A stretch of 64,000 nt of DNA, taken from positions 852,001-916,000 of the forward strand of contig NZ_LDOS01000001.1 of NCBI RefSeq assembly GCF_002077135.1, written 5' to 3'. A program made the translations under genes and the position numbers. Below are positions 45,201 through 53,599 of this stretch, in pieces. A model generated the notes under the pieces. It saw only the letters and a program-made list of their open reading frames with translations, did not search any database and had not been told where the DNA came from. Within the stretch, counting starts at the first letter, position 1, and every line of letters starts with the position of its first letter. The stretch is from Metallibacterium scheffleri (GTDB lineage Bacteria; Pseudomonadota; Gammaproteobacteria; Xanthomonadales; Rhodanobacteraceae).

Positions 45201-45833
45201 CCGCGCGGACCCGATGGCCTGCGCAGCCCGGATGTGCTGGTGCCGTTGCTGGAGGAGTCTGGTCTGATCCTGCCGGTGGGGCGCTGGGTATTGAACGAGG
45301 CCTGCAGGCGTCAGCATCAGTTGCAGGGCATGGCGGCGCATGGCTGCAAGGTGGCGCTGAATGTCTCCACGCAGCAATTGATGCTGGGCGATTTAGTGGG
45401 CGAGGTGCGCGACGCGCTGGCGGTCAGCGGCGCCGAACCGGCATTGCTGGAACTCGAAATCACCGAGAGCGCGCTGATGGCCGATCCGGGCAAGGCCGAG
45501 GCGACCCTGCAGCAACTCAAGCAATTGGGCCTGGGCATCGTCATCGACGACTTCGGCACCGGCTATTCCAGTCTCGGCTATCTGCACCGGTTTCCGGTGG
45601 ACAAGCTCAAGATCGACCGCTCATTCGTCAGCGACGTGCTCACTGACCGCGACGATGCGCTGATCTGCGCATCGATCATCCAGCTCGCCCACAATCTTGG
45701 CCTGAGCGTGGTTGCCGAGGGTGTCGAAACCGAGGCGCAGTGGCGCTGGCTGGCCGCGCGCGGTTGCGAGCAGATGCAGGGGTATCACTTCGCGCGCCCG
45801 GTGCCGTTCGCGGATGCGCAAGCCGACGACTGA
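42243..45833 (+). CDS. Multi-PAS sensor GGDEF-EAL protein (c-di-GMP turnover)
   Basis: The 1,196-residue product has one N-terminal membrane helix (about 10-27) and then a series of PAS-type sensor domains. The last PAS (about 665-785) is LOV-like, with VYVNPAFTRITGYPAETVIG and GRNARFLYRDD. The LOV cysteine is replaced by Ala702. The diguanylate cyclase domain follows with intact RMGGDEFVAL (Gly855-Phe859). The C-terminal EAL domain has ELL in place of EAL (Glu981), and keeps LNVSTQQL, LEITESAL, IDDFGTGYSSLGYL, KIDRSFV and VVAEGVET. Both synthesis and breakdown of c-di-GMP look possible. The ATG at 42243 begins just before the membrane helix, without a strong ribosome site. Confidence 0.92.
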   Translation: MNLAKPDIVASVGALLLAAFAILWLSRLWLRARARLRAQTHELQRLVDAQKMAGIGYWEYDIALGYLVWSDATLALFGIDRDAFDGSLADFIRRVHPEDQPRLVALREHSLHTGAALDVRYRIARGDGGIRTLDEHGELHTRSDGRRVMRGTVRDVSALVEAGRREQQQMAQYRYLFDRNPMPMAVYARDTLSILAVNDAAIEMAGYTRTEMLALRASDMLAMEERARFARHIASSSPDHADVGVYAMQRKDAAPLRCRVFGQDILFDGHSARMVMLLDVTAAELARAALEYSEARLRLVARASHDAIWDFDIVAGTLWWNEGYTALFGYDAAMGTPHLADWTARIHADDRARVESSFAAALRGEQEQWQEDYRYRHMDGRFLDVRDRGYILRDAAGHAVRMVGGMHDRSREANAQRELQQRVENYRVLVEQMPVPLLVLQDGHVRMANTAAVLLLKGNTLDSLGAMTVEDLFEPAAAAACRAPAVTPTQTLECRVRRLDGSTFDGQLQIADFRGSEVGGVQVLMRDLGAERRRVAAEQERVAFFRLSADGFGILDERMSIIQANAALRRQLGLAEESATVPLADYIEDAHCTRMRAAVLDLPQGAASEAFDCRLRGRMPEIWLELAFVRARSDTWYMVARDISRQVRAEAEARLLQRAVEAAENGVVISDARGSDLPLVYVNPAFTRITGYPAETVIGRNARFLYRDDTDQPGLRELDQALADGNPASVVVRNYRKDGSLFWNRLRIAPVRDAHGLSHWVGIQQDISEERRAEERLQQQALSDELTGLPNRRALLLGANAMLLREPLALVHLGLDQFKLINDALGHASGDELLRKLGARLRGALPDAILLARMGGDEFVALVPRASTQLQDVLERISDGVRQPIEVQGTLQQLNCSIGVALAPEHGDNSEALMRSADAAMHEAKRLGRNRSVTYSADLHDVARQRLAVISRLRGSDPGRELALHYQTIHDGVSGAIVGVELLLRWPRGPDGLRSPDVLVPLLEESGLILPVGRWVLNEACRRQHQLQGMAAHGCKVALNVSTQQLMLGDLVGEVRDALAVSGAEPALLELEITESALMADPGKAEATLQQLKQLGLGIVIDDFGTGYSSLGYLHRFPVDKLKIDRSFVSDVLTDRDDALICASIIQLAHNLGLSVVAEGVETEAQWRWLAARGCEQMQGYHFARPVPFADAQADD

Positions 45834-45902
45834 GCTCCGCGTCGTGCCGGCGCGTCACCTACAATGCGCGGGCGCAATCGGGCGCCGCACCTGTCGCTGG
45901 TC

Positions 45903-46742
45903 ATGAATCCCTACGAACCCACCGCGCTGGGCAAGCCGGTTGCCGCCTGGCCACGCCGTGTCGATGCCGCCGTGCTGGCGCCGATCCCGCGCGCCGCGAT
46001 GCGCGCCGACCTTGGCCTCGCGCCGCATGCGCCGTTGCCGTTTCACGGCGAGGATTTGTGGGGCTGCTACGAATTGTCGTGGCTGGATGTGCACGGCAAG
46101 CCGGTACAGGCACTGGCCGAGTTGCGCGTGTCCGCGGCGTCGGCGCGATTGATCGAATCGAAATCGCTGAAGCTGTACCTCAACGGTTATGCCGGCGAAC
46201 GCATGGCCGACGCGGATGCGGTGCGCGCGCGCATCGCGCAGGATCTCGCAGTCGCGGCCGGCGACACGGTCCAGGTGGCGCTGCTGGAGTCCGCGGTGTG
46301 GGGGCGGTTGCGCCTGCATGCCGCGCCCGGCGAGGCGCTGGATGAGTTGCAGATCGCGCCGGCGAGTTATGGTCCGCCGCAGCCGCAACTGCTGCGCCGC
46401 GCGTCGGCGGGGCGCGTGCATGAAACCCTGCACAGCGCGCTGTTCCGCTCCAATTGCCCGGTCACCGGGCAACCGGATTGGGCCACCGTGGTGGTCGACT
46501 ACGCCGGGCCCGCGCTCGATCACGCGGCGCTGCTGGCGTATCTGGTCAGCTACCGCGAGCACGCGGCATTCCACGAGCAGTGCGTCGAACGCATCTGGCT
46601 GGACCTGATGCAGCATGGTGCTTGCGTGGCCTTGACGGTCTTCGCGCGCTTCACCCGTCGCGGCGGGCTGGACATCAATCCGCTGCGCAGCAGCGATGCC
46701 GCCGCGCGCCTGCCGGCATGGCAACGTTACGCGCAGCAATGA
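45903..46742 (+). CDS. queF: NADPH-dependent 7-cyano-7-deazaguanine reductase
   Basis: QueF reduces preQ0 to preQ1 in queuosine synthesis. The 279-residue product is the long, two-domain form found in E. coli. The N-terminal half has LIESKSLKLYLNGYAGER and the C-terminal half has the catalytic-Cys segment LFRSNCPVTGQPDWATV and YLVSYREHAAFHEQCVERI. The ATG at 45903 begins the conserved sequence; the open frame extends 13 codons further without conservation. Other queuosine genes are not in the window. Confidence 0.95.
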   Translation: MNPYEPTALGKPVAAWPRRVDAAVLAPIPRAAMRADLGLAPHAPLPFHGEDLWGCYELSWLDVHGKPVQALAELRVSAASARLIESKSLKLYLNGYAGERMADADAVRARIAQDLAVAAGDTVQVALLESAVWGRLRLHAAPGEALDELQIAPASYGPPQPQLLRRASAGRVHETLHSALFRSNCPVTGQPDWATVVVDYAGPALDHAALLAYLVSYREHAAFHEQCVERIWLDLMQHGACVALTVFARFTRRGGLDINPLRSSDAAARLPAWQRYAQQ

Positions 46743-46753
46743 CGTGATCCGGT

Positions 46754-46773
46754 GCCTTACCAAACGGTAAGGC
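46754..46773. repeat. Perfect inverted repeat downstream of queF
   Basis: GCCTTACC and GGTAAGGC form an 8-bp perfect stem around AAAC, 12 bp after the queF stop and about 78 bp before the cytochrome b561 start. There is no T tract. It may be a Rho-independent-like processing hairpin or an operator for the downstream gene. Confidence 0.5.
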
Positions 46774-46850
46774 GCGGGTAGTCGTGCGGCTGTGCGGACG
46801 GCGCGCGCGCGCTGTTACGCTGGCGCGCTTTCGACCTGGAGCATTTGCGC

Positions 46851-47426
46851 ATGGCATCGATGGACCCCGTGGCGGGACAGCCTGTGCCGGAACAAGCAGC
46901 GCGTGCGCGCTATTCGCGTGCCCAGCGCACACTGCACTGGCTGGTGTTCGCTTGCGTGGCGCTGGCCTACGCATTCATCAACATCAAGGGCTGGCTGCCG
47001 CGTGGCGATGCCGCGCGTGCGCAGATGCTGCAAGCGCATTTCGCGGCGGGTCTCGCGGTACTGCTGCTGATCTGGCCGCGGCTGATGCTGCGCGTGCGCC
47101 GCGGCACGCCCGCGATCACGCCGGCGCTGCCGCGTCACCTGCATGTGCCCGGGCAGCTCACGCACGTGCTGCTGTATGCGTTCCTGATCGTGCAGCCGCT
47201 GCTGGGCATCGCCGCTGTCGAACTGGGTGGTCACGCGATCAACCTGCCGTTTGGCCTGGCGATTCCGTTGTTCATCGCGCCCGATCATCTGGCGCTGGGG
47301 CACAGCATCAAGGAGATCCATGAGGATCTCGGCGACATTTTCTACTGGGTGATCGGCCTGCACATCGCCGCGGCGCTGTGGCACCACAGCTTTCGCGGTG
47401 ACGATACGCTCAAGCGCATGGTGTGA
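46851..47426 (+). CDS. Cytochrome b561 family protein
   Basis: The 191-residue membrane protein has four predicted helices and the histidines expected of bacterial cytochrome b561: AQRTLHWLVFACVALAYAF, LQAHFAAGLAVLLLIWPRL, PGQLTHVLLYAFLIVQPLLG and IHEDLGDIFYWVIGLHIAAALWHHS (only parts quoted). Two b hemes are normally bound between helices. It transfers electrons between quinols and soluble acceptors, or superoxide, at the inner membrane. The ATG at 46851 has TGGAG 8 bp upstream. The gene converges with the next one. Confidence 0.9.
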   Translation: MASMDPVAGQPVPEQAARARYSRAQRTLHWLVFACVALAYAFINIKGWLPRGDAARAQMLQAHFAAGLAVLLLIWPRLMLRVRRGTPAITPALPRHLHVPGQLTHVLLYAFLIVQPLLGIAAVELGGHAINLPFGLAIPLFIAPDHLALGHSIKEIHEDLGDIFYWVIGLHIAAALWHHSFRGDDTLKRMV

Positions 47427-47484
47427 TGCACCATGCCCCGCCGCTCCAAGCTGTTGCGCGGGGCACCGGGGCATGCAGTGCATG

Positions 47485-47856
47485 CTACATGCCGTAGATG
47501 TTGTGGTTGGCAATCGCCGCCATCAGCACGCCGAAAAACATCACGAAGCCGAGCACCATCAATGCCAGGCTGATGATGAACAGCACGCCCTGGATGATGA
47601 AATACACGCGCAGCTTGTCCAGCGCCATGCGCAGCGCGGACTCATCGCCGGCCATCTGCGCGCGCTCGATGGCGCTGCCGGATTGCACCAGCAGCACGCC
47701 CATCCAGATCGGAATCCAGGCAAAGATCAGGCCAATGATGCTGAGTGCGTAAAACGCCCCGACGATGATGTTGATGATGCCCACGAACTTGACCCAGCCC
47801 TTGCCGCTGGCCAGCGGCAGGCTGAGGTCGCGAACCAGTGCGCTGCGATCGTCCAT
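47485..47856 (-). CDS. Small membrane protein, DUF5362-like
   Basis: The 123-residue product has a short charged N terminus (MDDRSALVRDLSLPLASGKG), a helix pair around FVGIINIIVGAFYALSIIGL and IFAWIPIWMGVLLVQ, a charged loop, and a last helix pair around VYFIIQGVLFIISLALMVLG. The pattern resembles the DUF5362 family, whose function is unknown. AAGGGGAAAG precedes the ATG at 47856; the open frame is longer but overlaps the bioC end. It lies at the end of the biotin gene group without obvious connection. Confidence 0.68.
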   Translation of the reverse strand: MDDRSALVRDLSLPLASGKGWVKFVGIINIIVGAFYALSIIGLIFAWIPIWMGVLLVQSGSAIERAQMAGDESALRMALDKLRVYFIIQGVLFIISLALMVLGFVMFFGVLMAAIANHNIYGM

Positions 47857-47894
47857 AGCTTTCCCCTTGTGGCCCCTGCCACAGTGCAGCAAGC

Positions 47895-48875
47895 CTATCT
47901 GGCGGGCGCGCGCGGCGGCAAATCGCGCCGCCACGCAGCAGCGTCGCGCGCCACTTCATGCCGGCTGGCCGCAGGGTGCATGCCGCCAGTGTTGTCCTGG
48001 CGCAGCGTGCGTAGCGCGGCCAGCGAAAACGTGGCTTCCTGACCTTGCGGCGTGCGCCGCGGTTCGCCTTCGCGCGGCGCGTGGCCGTGCAGGTACACGA
48101 TCTCCCAGCTCGAGGCGATGCGGCCGTCCGCTTGCCGCGGATAGGCCGCCTGCATGCGCGCCAGGCGCGATTTGCCGGTGAGGCCGCGCGCACGTCCGGC
48201 GTCGGCGTTGGTGGCGCCGAGGCCTTTCAGTTCGCGCAGCAGGCTGCCGACATCGGCGTAGGTCAGCGTCAGGTGTTCGCAGCCCAGCACCGGATCGCGC
48301 AGGCCGGCGGCCAGCGCGGCGTCGCCCAGGTCGTGCATGTCCAGAAAGCGCGAGACGTGCGGGTGCGTGCCATCGGCCGCGGCCCAGGCGGCGCGCAGCT
48401 CACGCAGCGTGTCCGGACCGAAGCTGGACAGCAGCAGCAATCCGCCGGGGCGCAGCACGCGCAGCAGCTCGAGGAACAGCGGACGCGGATCGGCGAGCCA
48501 CTGGATGCACAGGTTCGAGTACAGCAAGTCGAACACGCCATCGGCGAATGGAAGCTGCAGCGCATCACCGGCCACGCGCGCATAGCGACGGCCGCGCAAC
48601 CCGGCATGACGGCGCGCGGCGCGCAGCATGGGCAGGGCCAGGTCCAGCGCGACGACGTGCGCGCCGGGATAATGCCGCGCCAGCGCCGCGGCACCGAGAC
48701 CCGTGCCGGCGCCGAGATCGAGGATGCGCCGTGGCGACGCATCGAGAAGGCCCAATTGTTCGCGCAGTCGCGCACCCACTTCGCGCTGCAGCGCGTCGTG
48801 CTGCTCGTAGATCGAAGCCGCGCGCGCGAACGCGCGGCGTACCTGGCGCGCATCCAGATCGAAGCGTTCGCTCAT
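47895..48875 (-). CDS. bioC: Malonyl-ACP O-methyltransferase (biotin synthesis)
   Basis: BioC methylates malonyl-ACP so that fatty acid synthesis can extend it to pimeloyl-ACP methyl ester. The 326-residue product has the N-terminal FDLDARQVRRAFARAASIYE typical of BioC, the SAM-binding LDLGAGTGLGAAALARHYPG, and LYSNLCIQWLADP and LRPGGLLLLSSFGPDTLREL. The last roughly 50 residues form an Ala/Arg-rich extension beyond the usual 250-290 residues. The ATG overlaps the bioH stop by 4 bp. Confidence 0.92.
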   Translation of the reverse strand: MSERFDLDARQVRRAFARAASIYEQHDALQREVGARLREQLGLLDASPRRILDLGAGTGLGAAALARHYPGAHVVALDLALPMLRAARRHAGLRGRRYARVAGDALQLPFADGVFDLLYSNLCIQWLADPRPLFLELLRVLRPGGLLLLSSFGPDTLRELRAAWAAADGTHPHVSRFLDMHDLGDAALAAGLRDPVLGCEHLTLTYADVGSLLRELKGLGATNADAGRARGLTGKSRLARMQAAYPRQADGRIASSWEIVYLHGHAPREGEPRRTPQGQEATFSLAALRTLRQDNTGGMHPAASRHEVARDAAAWRRDLPPRAPAR

Positions 48876-49651
48876 GCGGCGCGCTCCGCCAGCGCGCGCA
48901 GCGCCGCCGCGACTTCACCCGCGTGGCCGATGAAGCCGGCGTGCGCGGCGTGCGCCAGTTCCACGAACGTGGCGTGCGGCATCAATGCCGCCGCCGCGCG
49001 CTGCGCGCCCGGCGGCACCAGCCGATCACGGCGCCCGGCCAGCCACAGCGCCGGCTGCGCCAGCGCGGGCAGCGCGCCGCGCAGGTCGCTGCGCGCCAGC
49101 AGATCCAGCCCTGCGCGCAAGTGCGCGGGGTCGGGTTCGCCGCGCGCGAACACGCTTTGGCGCAGGCTGCGCAGATCGGCTTGCGCGCCGACATCGCCCA
49201 GCACTTCCAATGTCAGGAAGCGGTTGACCGTGGCGCGGTAGTCGGCGACCAGCGCCAGCGCGAAGGCGTCGAATTCGGCCAGCGGCATGGCCTGCGGCCA
49301 GTCCGGCGCCTGCACGAAACGCGGCGTGGACGACAGCAGCGCCAGCGCGCGCGGGGCCAGCACGGCATCGCGCGCCGCGGCCAGCGCGAACAGGCCGCCC
49401 AGCGACCAGCCCAGCCAGACCGCACCGGTCGGCACGCGCGTGCGCAGCGCGGTGCACACCGCATCCGGCTGCAGTGGCAGCGTGCTGTCGCGCGCGTGGC
49501 CGTGGCCGGGCAGGTCCACCGCGTACGCGGTGAAGTCGTCGGCCAGTGCATCGAGCAGCGGCGCGAAGATGCCGCCGTGCATGGCCCAGCCGTGGATCAG
49601 CACCAGCGGTGTCGGACCCCGGCCGCTGGTGGCGATGGACATATCACTCAT
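48872..49651 (-). CDS. bioH: Pimeloyl-ACP methyl ester carboxylesterase
   Basis: BioH removes the methyl ester and so ends the pimeloyl phase of biotin synthesis. The 259-residue alpha/beta hydrolase has LVLIHGWAMHGGIF, the nucleophile elbow LGWSLGGLFAL, the acid in AGRRDRLVPP and the histidine in ELAHAAHAGF. It lies between bioF (15 bp upstream) and bioC (overlapping), which supports the name. An ATG three codons downstream could also start translation. Confidence 0.9.
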   Translation of the reverse strand: MSDMSIATSGRGPTPLVLIHGWAMHGGIFAPLLDALADDFTAYAVDLPGHGHARDSTLPLQPDAVCTALRTRVPTGAVWLGWSLGGLFALAAARDAVLAPRALALLSSTPRFVQAPDWPQAMPLAEFDAFALALVADYRATVNRFLTLEVLGDVGAQADLRSLRQSVFARGEPDPAHLRAGLDLLARSDLRGALPALAQPALWLAGRRDRLVPPGAQRAAAALMPHATFVELAHAAHAGFIGHAGEVAAALRALAERAA

Positions 49652-49666
49652 GCGGGAAAGTACGGC

Positions 49667-50866
49667 TCATGCGCCGGCATCCGGCGCGGGTTGCGCATGA
49701 TGCTGCCGCAACGCGCCGAGTGCATCCAGCAGACGTTCGACATCGCTTTCGCCGTGCGCCGCCGACAACGCGATGCGCAGCCGCGCCTGACCTTGCGCCA
49801 CGGTCGGCGGGCGGATCGCCGGCACGTGGAATCCCCGCGCTTCGAGCGCGCTCGACCAGTCCTGCGCGGTCACGGCGCTGCCCAGCCACAGCGGCTGGAT
49901 CGGCGTGTCCGATGGCAGCAGATGCAGACCCAGCGCGGCCGCGCCGCTGCGCAGTTGCGCGATCCGCGCCTGCAACCGCGCGCGCAGGTGCTCGCCCTGT
50001 TGCGCCAGGCGCAACGCGGCCAGCGTCGCCGCGGCCAGTGCCGGCGGTGGCGCGGTGGAATACACATGCGCGCGCGCGAATTGCGTCAGCGCATCGATCA
50101 GCACAGCGTCGCCGGCGACGAAGGCGCCCTGCGTGCCCAGCGCCTTGCCCAGGGTCGCCATCAGAATCGGTACCTGGCGTGCATCCAGCCCGGCCTGCGC
50201 CACGCTGCCGGCACCCTGTGCGCCGCGCACGCCCAGACCGTGCGCGTCGTCGATCAGCAGCGTGGCGTTTTGCTGCTGCGCCAGCGCCGCGAGTCGCGCC
50301 AGCGGCGCCACGTCGCCGTCCATGCTGAATACACCGTCGCTGGCCAGCAGCGCGGCGGCGTGCGGGCACGCCGCGAGCTGGCGCGCGGCGGCATCGACAT
50401 CGCCATGCGGATAGCGGCGCAGCTCGGCGCCGCACAGGCGCGCGCCATCGAGCAGGCTGGCGTGGTTGAGTTTGTCCTGCACGCACACATCGCCGGATTG
50501 CAGCAGCGCATCGAGCACGCCAAGGTTGGCCATGTAGCCGGTGGCGAACAGCAGTGCGCGCTCGCGCCCGGTCCACGCCGCCAGCGCGGCCTCGAGTTCG
50601 GCGTGCGGCGCGCGGTGCCCGCCGAGCAGGTGTGCGGCGGTGGCGCCGACGCCCCAGCGTGCAGCGGCGCTGCACAGCGCCTCGCGCACCTGCGCGTGTC
50701 CGGCCAGGCCGAGGTAGTCGTTGCTGGCGAACGACAGCAGGCGGCGGCCGTCGAGCACGATCCACGGCGCGGTCGTTGCAGTGACGCTGCGCAGGCGGCG
50801 CAGCAGGCCGGCCTCGGCGCGCGCCTGCTGGCGCGCGGCCGCGCGCTGCAGCAAGTCGGCGCGCAT
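49667..50866 (-). CDS. bioF: 8-amino-7-oxononanoate synthase
   Basis: BioF is a PLP enzyme that condenses pimeloyl-ACP with alanine. The 399-residue product has FASNDYLGLAGHAQV, GATAAHLLGGHRAPHAELE, LIDDAHGLGVRGAQG and the PLP lysine in MATLGKALGTQGAFVAGD, where Gly replaces the more usual Ser before Lys. The start at 50866 is the first ATG near the conserved beginning; the same frame stays open for another 570 codons through bioB on the wrong frame and is spurious. It follows bioB after 23 bp. Confidence 0.94.
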   Translation of the reverse strand: MRADLLQRAAARQQARAEAGLLRRLRSVTATTAPWIVLDGRRLLSFASNDYLGLAGHAQVREALCSAAARWGVGATAAHLLGGHRAPHAELEAALAAWTGRERALLFATGYMANLGVLDALLQSGDVCVQDKLNHASLLDGARLCGAELRRYPHGDVDAAARQLAACPHAAALLASDGVFSMDGDVAPLARLAALAQQQNATLLIDDAHGLGVRGAQGAGSVAQAGLDARQVPILMATLGKALGTQGAFVAGDAVLIDALTQFARAHVYSTAPPPALAAATLAALRLAQQGEHLRARLQARIAQLRSGAAALGLHLLPSDTPIQPLWLGSAVTAQDWSSALEARGFHVPAIRPPTVAQGQARLRIALSAAHGESDVERLLDALGALRQHHAQPAPDAGA

Positions 50867-50889
50867 CGTCGTGCTCGCGGCGCGCGGCT

Positions 50890-51933
50890 TCAGGCCGCTG
50901 CGCCGCAGCCGCATGCGCCGGCGCGGCAGACCGGTTCGGCGTCGAGATCGATGTGCGCGTGCTCGCCAACGTGGCCTTCGGTGTCGCCAGGCAACGCATG
51001 CAGGCCGAGTCGCGCGAACAAGGCCTGGTCGTGGGTCACGTCGGGGTTGCCGGTAGTCAGCAGTTTCTCGCCGTAGAAGATCGAATTGGCGCCGGCGAAA
51101 AAACACAATGCCTGCAGCTCGTCGCTCATTCCGGCGCGACCGGCCGACAGCCGCACCATCGAGGCGGGCATCAGGATGCGCGCCACGGCGATCGTGCGCA
51201 CGAACTCGAATGGGTCCAGCGCCGCGGTGCCGTCCAGCGGCGTGCCCGGAACCTGCACCAGCTGGTTGATCGGCACCGAGTGCGGCGGCTCGGGCAGGGT
51301 GGCCAGCACCTGCAGCAGGCCGGCGCGCTGCGCGCGCGTCTCGCCCATGCCGACGATGCCGCCGCAACAGGTCTTCATGCCGGCGGCGCGCACCTGTTCG
51401 AGCGTGTCGAGGCGGTCCTGGTACTGGCGCGTGTGGATGATCTCGCCGTAGAACTCCGGCGCGCTGTCGAGGTTGTGGTTGTAGTAGTCCAGCCCCGCCG
51501 ATTTCAGCGTGTGCGCCTGCGTGCCGCTGAGCATGCCCAGCGTGGCGCAGGTTTCCAAGCCCAGCGCCTTCACCGCAGAGACAATTGCAGCCACCTGCGC
51601 CACTTCGCGGTCCTTGGGCGCGCGCCACGCTGCGCCCATGCAGAAGCGGCTGGCGCCGGCGGCCTTGGCCGCGCGCGCGCGTTCCAGCACGGCTTCGACC
51701 GACATCAGCTTGTGCGCCTGCACGCCGGTGTCGTAGCGCGCAGCCTGCGGGCAATACGCGCAATCCTCGGGACAGCCGCCGGTCTTGATCGACAGCAGCG
51801 TGGACACCTGCACCGCGTTGGCATCGTGATGCGCGCGATGCGTCGCATGCGCACGCGCCAGCAGATCGTTGAATGGCAGCTCGAACAGCGCCAATACCTC
51901 GGCGCGTGTCCACTCGTGGCGCAATTCGGCCAT
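50890..51933 (-). CDS. bioB: Biotin synthase
   Basis: BioB is a radical-SAM enzyme that inserts sulfur into dethiobiotin. The 347-residue product begins [20 protein letters not shown]. It has the radical-SAM cluster motif CPEDCAYC, the second-cluster residues in [10 protein letters not shown] and CATLGM, and [11 protein letters not shown]. The tail is Cys-rich (CRAGACGCG), as in several xanthomonad and pseudomonad BioB proteins. It heads bioB-bioF-bioH-bioC and is divergent from comF with 46 bp between the starts. bioA and bioD are not in the window. Confidence 0.96.
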   Translation of the reverse strand: MAELRHEWTRAEVLALFELPFNDLLARAHATHRAHHDANAVQVSTLLSIKTGGCPEDCAYCPQAARYDTGVQAHKLMSVEAVLERARAAKAAGASRFCMGAAWRAPKDREVAQVAAIVSAVKALGLETCATLGMLSGTQAHTLKSAGLDYYNHNLDSAPEFYGEIIHTRQYQDRLDTLEQVRAAGMKTCCGGIVGMGETRAQRAGLLQVLATLPEPPHSVPINQLVQVPGTPLDGTAALDPFEFVRTIAVARILMPASMVRLSAGRAGMSDELQALCFFAGANSIFYGEKLLTTGNPDVTHDQALFARLGLHALPGDTEGHVGEHAHIDLDAEPVCRAGACGCGAAA

Positions 51934-51979
51934 GCCCAGGCTCCGCGATACAGTGGCGGCGAGTCTGCGAGGGGAGCCC

Positions 51980-52705
51980 ATGTCTGTCAACCGAGTACTG
52001 ACGCGCGCGGTTGACGGATTGCGCCGCGCCGAACACCTGTTGATGCCGCCGCGTTGTCTGCTGTGCGGCGCGGCGGCGGACGACGCTGGCCTGTGCGCGG
52101 CGTGCCGCGCCGAGCTGCCGCGCAACGCAAGCTGTTGCGCGCGCTGCGCCGAACCCTTGCCAATGCCGGCGCCGCTGTGCGGACGCTGCCTCAGACATCC
52201 CCCGCCGTGGGATGTTGCGTGGGTGCCGTTGCGTTACGCCTGGCCGCTGGATGTGCTGGAGGCGCGCTTCAAGTTTGGCGGTGATCTCGCCGCCGGGCGT
52301 GCATTGGCCGCCCAGTGGCTGGCGCAGGCGCCACCGAGCGCGCTGCCCGGCGCGCTGATTCCGGTGCCGCTGCATGTCTCGCGGCTGCGCCGGCGCGGCT
52401 ATAACCAGGCGCTGGAGCTGGCGCGCGCGCTGGGTCGGGCGCTGCAGATTCCCGTGCATGCGCGCGCCTTGCGGCGCACGCGCGCCACCGCCGCGCAAAC
52501 CGAGCTGGATCGCGTCGCACGGCGGCGCAACGTGCGTGGCGCTTTTGCGCTGGCGACGGGTTACGCGCCGCCCGCCCATGTGGCCGTGCTCGATGACGTG
52601 CTCACCACCGGCGCCACGCTGGCCGAGTGCGCGCGCGTGCTGCGCCGTGCCGGCGTTGCGCGCGTGGATGTGTGGGCGCTGGCGCGCGCGCCGGTCGCAC
52701 GCTGA
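51980..52705 (+). CDS. comF: ComF family phosphoribosyltransferase-like protein
   Basis: The 241-residue product has an N-terminal cysteine cluster ([20 protein letters not shown] and CCARCAEPL) likely to bind zinc. A type I phosphoribosyltransferase fold follows, with [19 protein letters not shown] and the PRPP-site motif [17 protein letters not shown]. ComF proteins support natural transformation in several bacteria; the enzymatic role is unclear. GGGGAG precedes the ATG at 51980. Pairing with bioB is conserved in xanthomonads. Confidence 0.92.
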   Translation: MSVNRVLTRAVDGLRRAEHLLMPPRCLLCGAAADDAGLCAACRAELPRNASCCARCAEPLPMPAPLCGRCLRHPPPWDVAWVPLRYAWPLDVLEARFKFGGDLAAGRALAAQWLAQAPPSALPGALIPVPLHVSRLRRRGYNQALELARALGRALQIPVHARALRRTRATAAQTELDRVARRRNVRGAFALATGYAPPAHVAVLDDVLTTGATLAECARVLRRAGVARVDVWALARAPVAR

Positions 52706-52714
52706 GTACGCGCG

Positions 52715-53560
52715 TCAGATCTCGATCAGCGGCAGGTCGGCGATACGCTGGAATTGTTCGCTCCACGGCGCGCGAAACTTGTGCAACTGGAAGCGGTTTT
52801 CGGCGTAGTCGAGGCCGCGGATGCCATCAAGAAACGCCGGCGCGAAGCAGGCCGGGTCGACGAAGAACGCGTTGACGCCGTTGCGCTCGACGCTGACGAA
52901 GCGGTAGCCGCGCTGCGCGAACAACGCGCGCCAGCCGGCGATGGACACGCCGTAGTAAAGCTGGCTTGGATGCGCGGCGGTGAAGTCGAAGGCGTCGTCA
53001 TAGACGACGCTGACGCGGCGCTCGGGGCCGAACGCGGCGTTGTACTCGACCACCCAGATCTTGGGCCGCAAGCCGGCATCGAGCAGCGCGGCGGCGATGT
53101 GGTAATCGTTGCCGTCGATGTCCAGCGAGCACACGTCCGGGTCGGCATGCAGCGCGCGCGCGGCGATGTCCGTCGCGCTGGCGCGGGTGACGAACATCGC
53201 CACGCAGTCGATGGCCAGCGCATAGCCGGGCAACAGGCGCCGCGCGCGCGCCGACTTGCGCGCATCGCCCTCGATCATCAGCCCGCCGTATTTTTCGGCG
53301 ATCGCCAGCCACGCCGTGTTGTTGTCGATGCCGTCGCTGGCACCGATCTCAAGGAACGTCCGGTTGCACTCGCGCAACTGGCTGCGCAGCACATCGAGCA
53401 CGCCGTCCTCGCCGTTCTGGCTGAAGGCCGCGAACTCCCAGCTCGCGGGATCGCCCGGATCGATGCGGCGCGCGGCCATGCGCGCGCCCTTGGCCAGCGC
53501 GATGGCGATGCGCTGGCGATCCTCGAGGTCGTTGAAGTAACGGCGGATGCGTCCGATCAC
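52715..53560 (-). CDS. Putative FkbM-like SAM-dependent methyltransferase-fold protein
   Basis: The 281-residue product contains SQNGEDGVLDVL, a Rossmann-like FLEIGASDGIDNNTAWL, YGGLMIEGDARKSARARRL and CSLDIDGNDYHI. The arrangement resembles FkbM-type methyltransferases and related hypothetical proteins. The usual D-x-E/G-rich SAM loop appears only as EIGASDGID, so catalysis is uncertain. Neighbours of such genes are often glycan-related, but here comF and ubiA give no hint. The GTG at 53560 has no clear ribosome site, and an ATG 27 codons in is possible. Confidence 0.6.
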   Translation of the reverse strand: MIGRIRRYFNDLEDRQRIAIALAKGARMAARRIDPGDPASWEFAAFSQNGEDGVLDVLRSQLRECNRTFLEIGASDGIDNNTAWLAIAEKYGGLMIEGDARKSARARRLLPGYALAIDCVAMFVTRASATDIAARALHADPDVCSLDIDGNDYHIAAALLDAGLRPKIWVVEYNAAFGPERRVSVVYDDAFDFTAAHPSQLYYGVSIAGWRALFAQRGYRFVSVERNGVNAFFVDPACFAPAFLDGIRGLDYAENRFQLHKFRAPWSEQFQRIADLPLIEI

Positions 53561-53599
53561 GGGCAGGCCCGGAGAGTGCGATGGCGCGGCATCATCGCG

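Noticed and set aside
42150-45377. A 1,075-residue antisense open frame opposite the GGDEF-EAL gene
   Set aside because: It is the shadow of a strongly supported gene in GC-rich DNA; its translation is Gln/His/Arg-rich low-complexity with no domain.
50890-52579. Extension of the bioF frame through the bioB region to a 970-residue protein
   Set aside because: BioB is clearly read in another frame there, and BioF has its own normal-length start at 50866.
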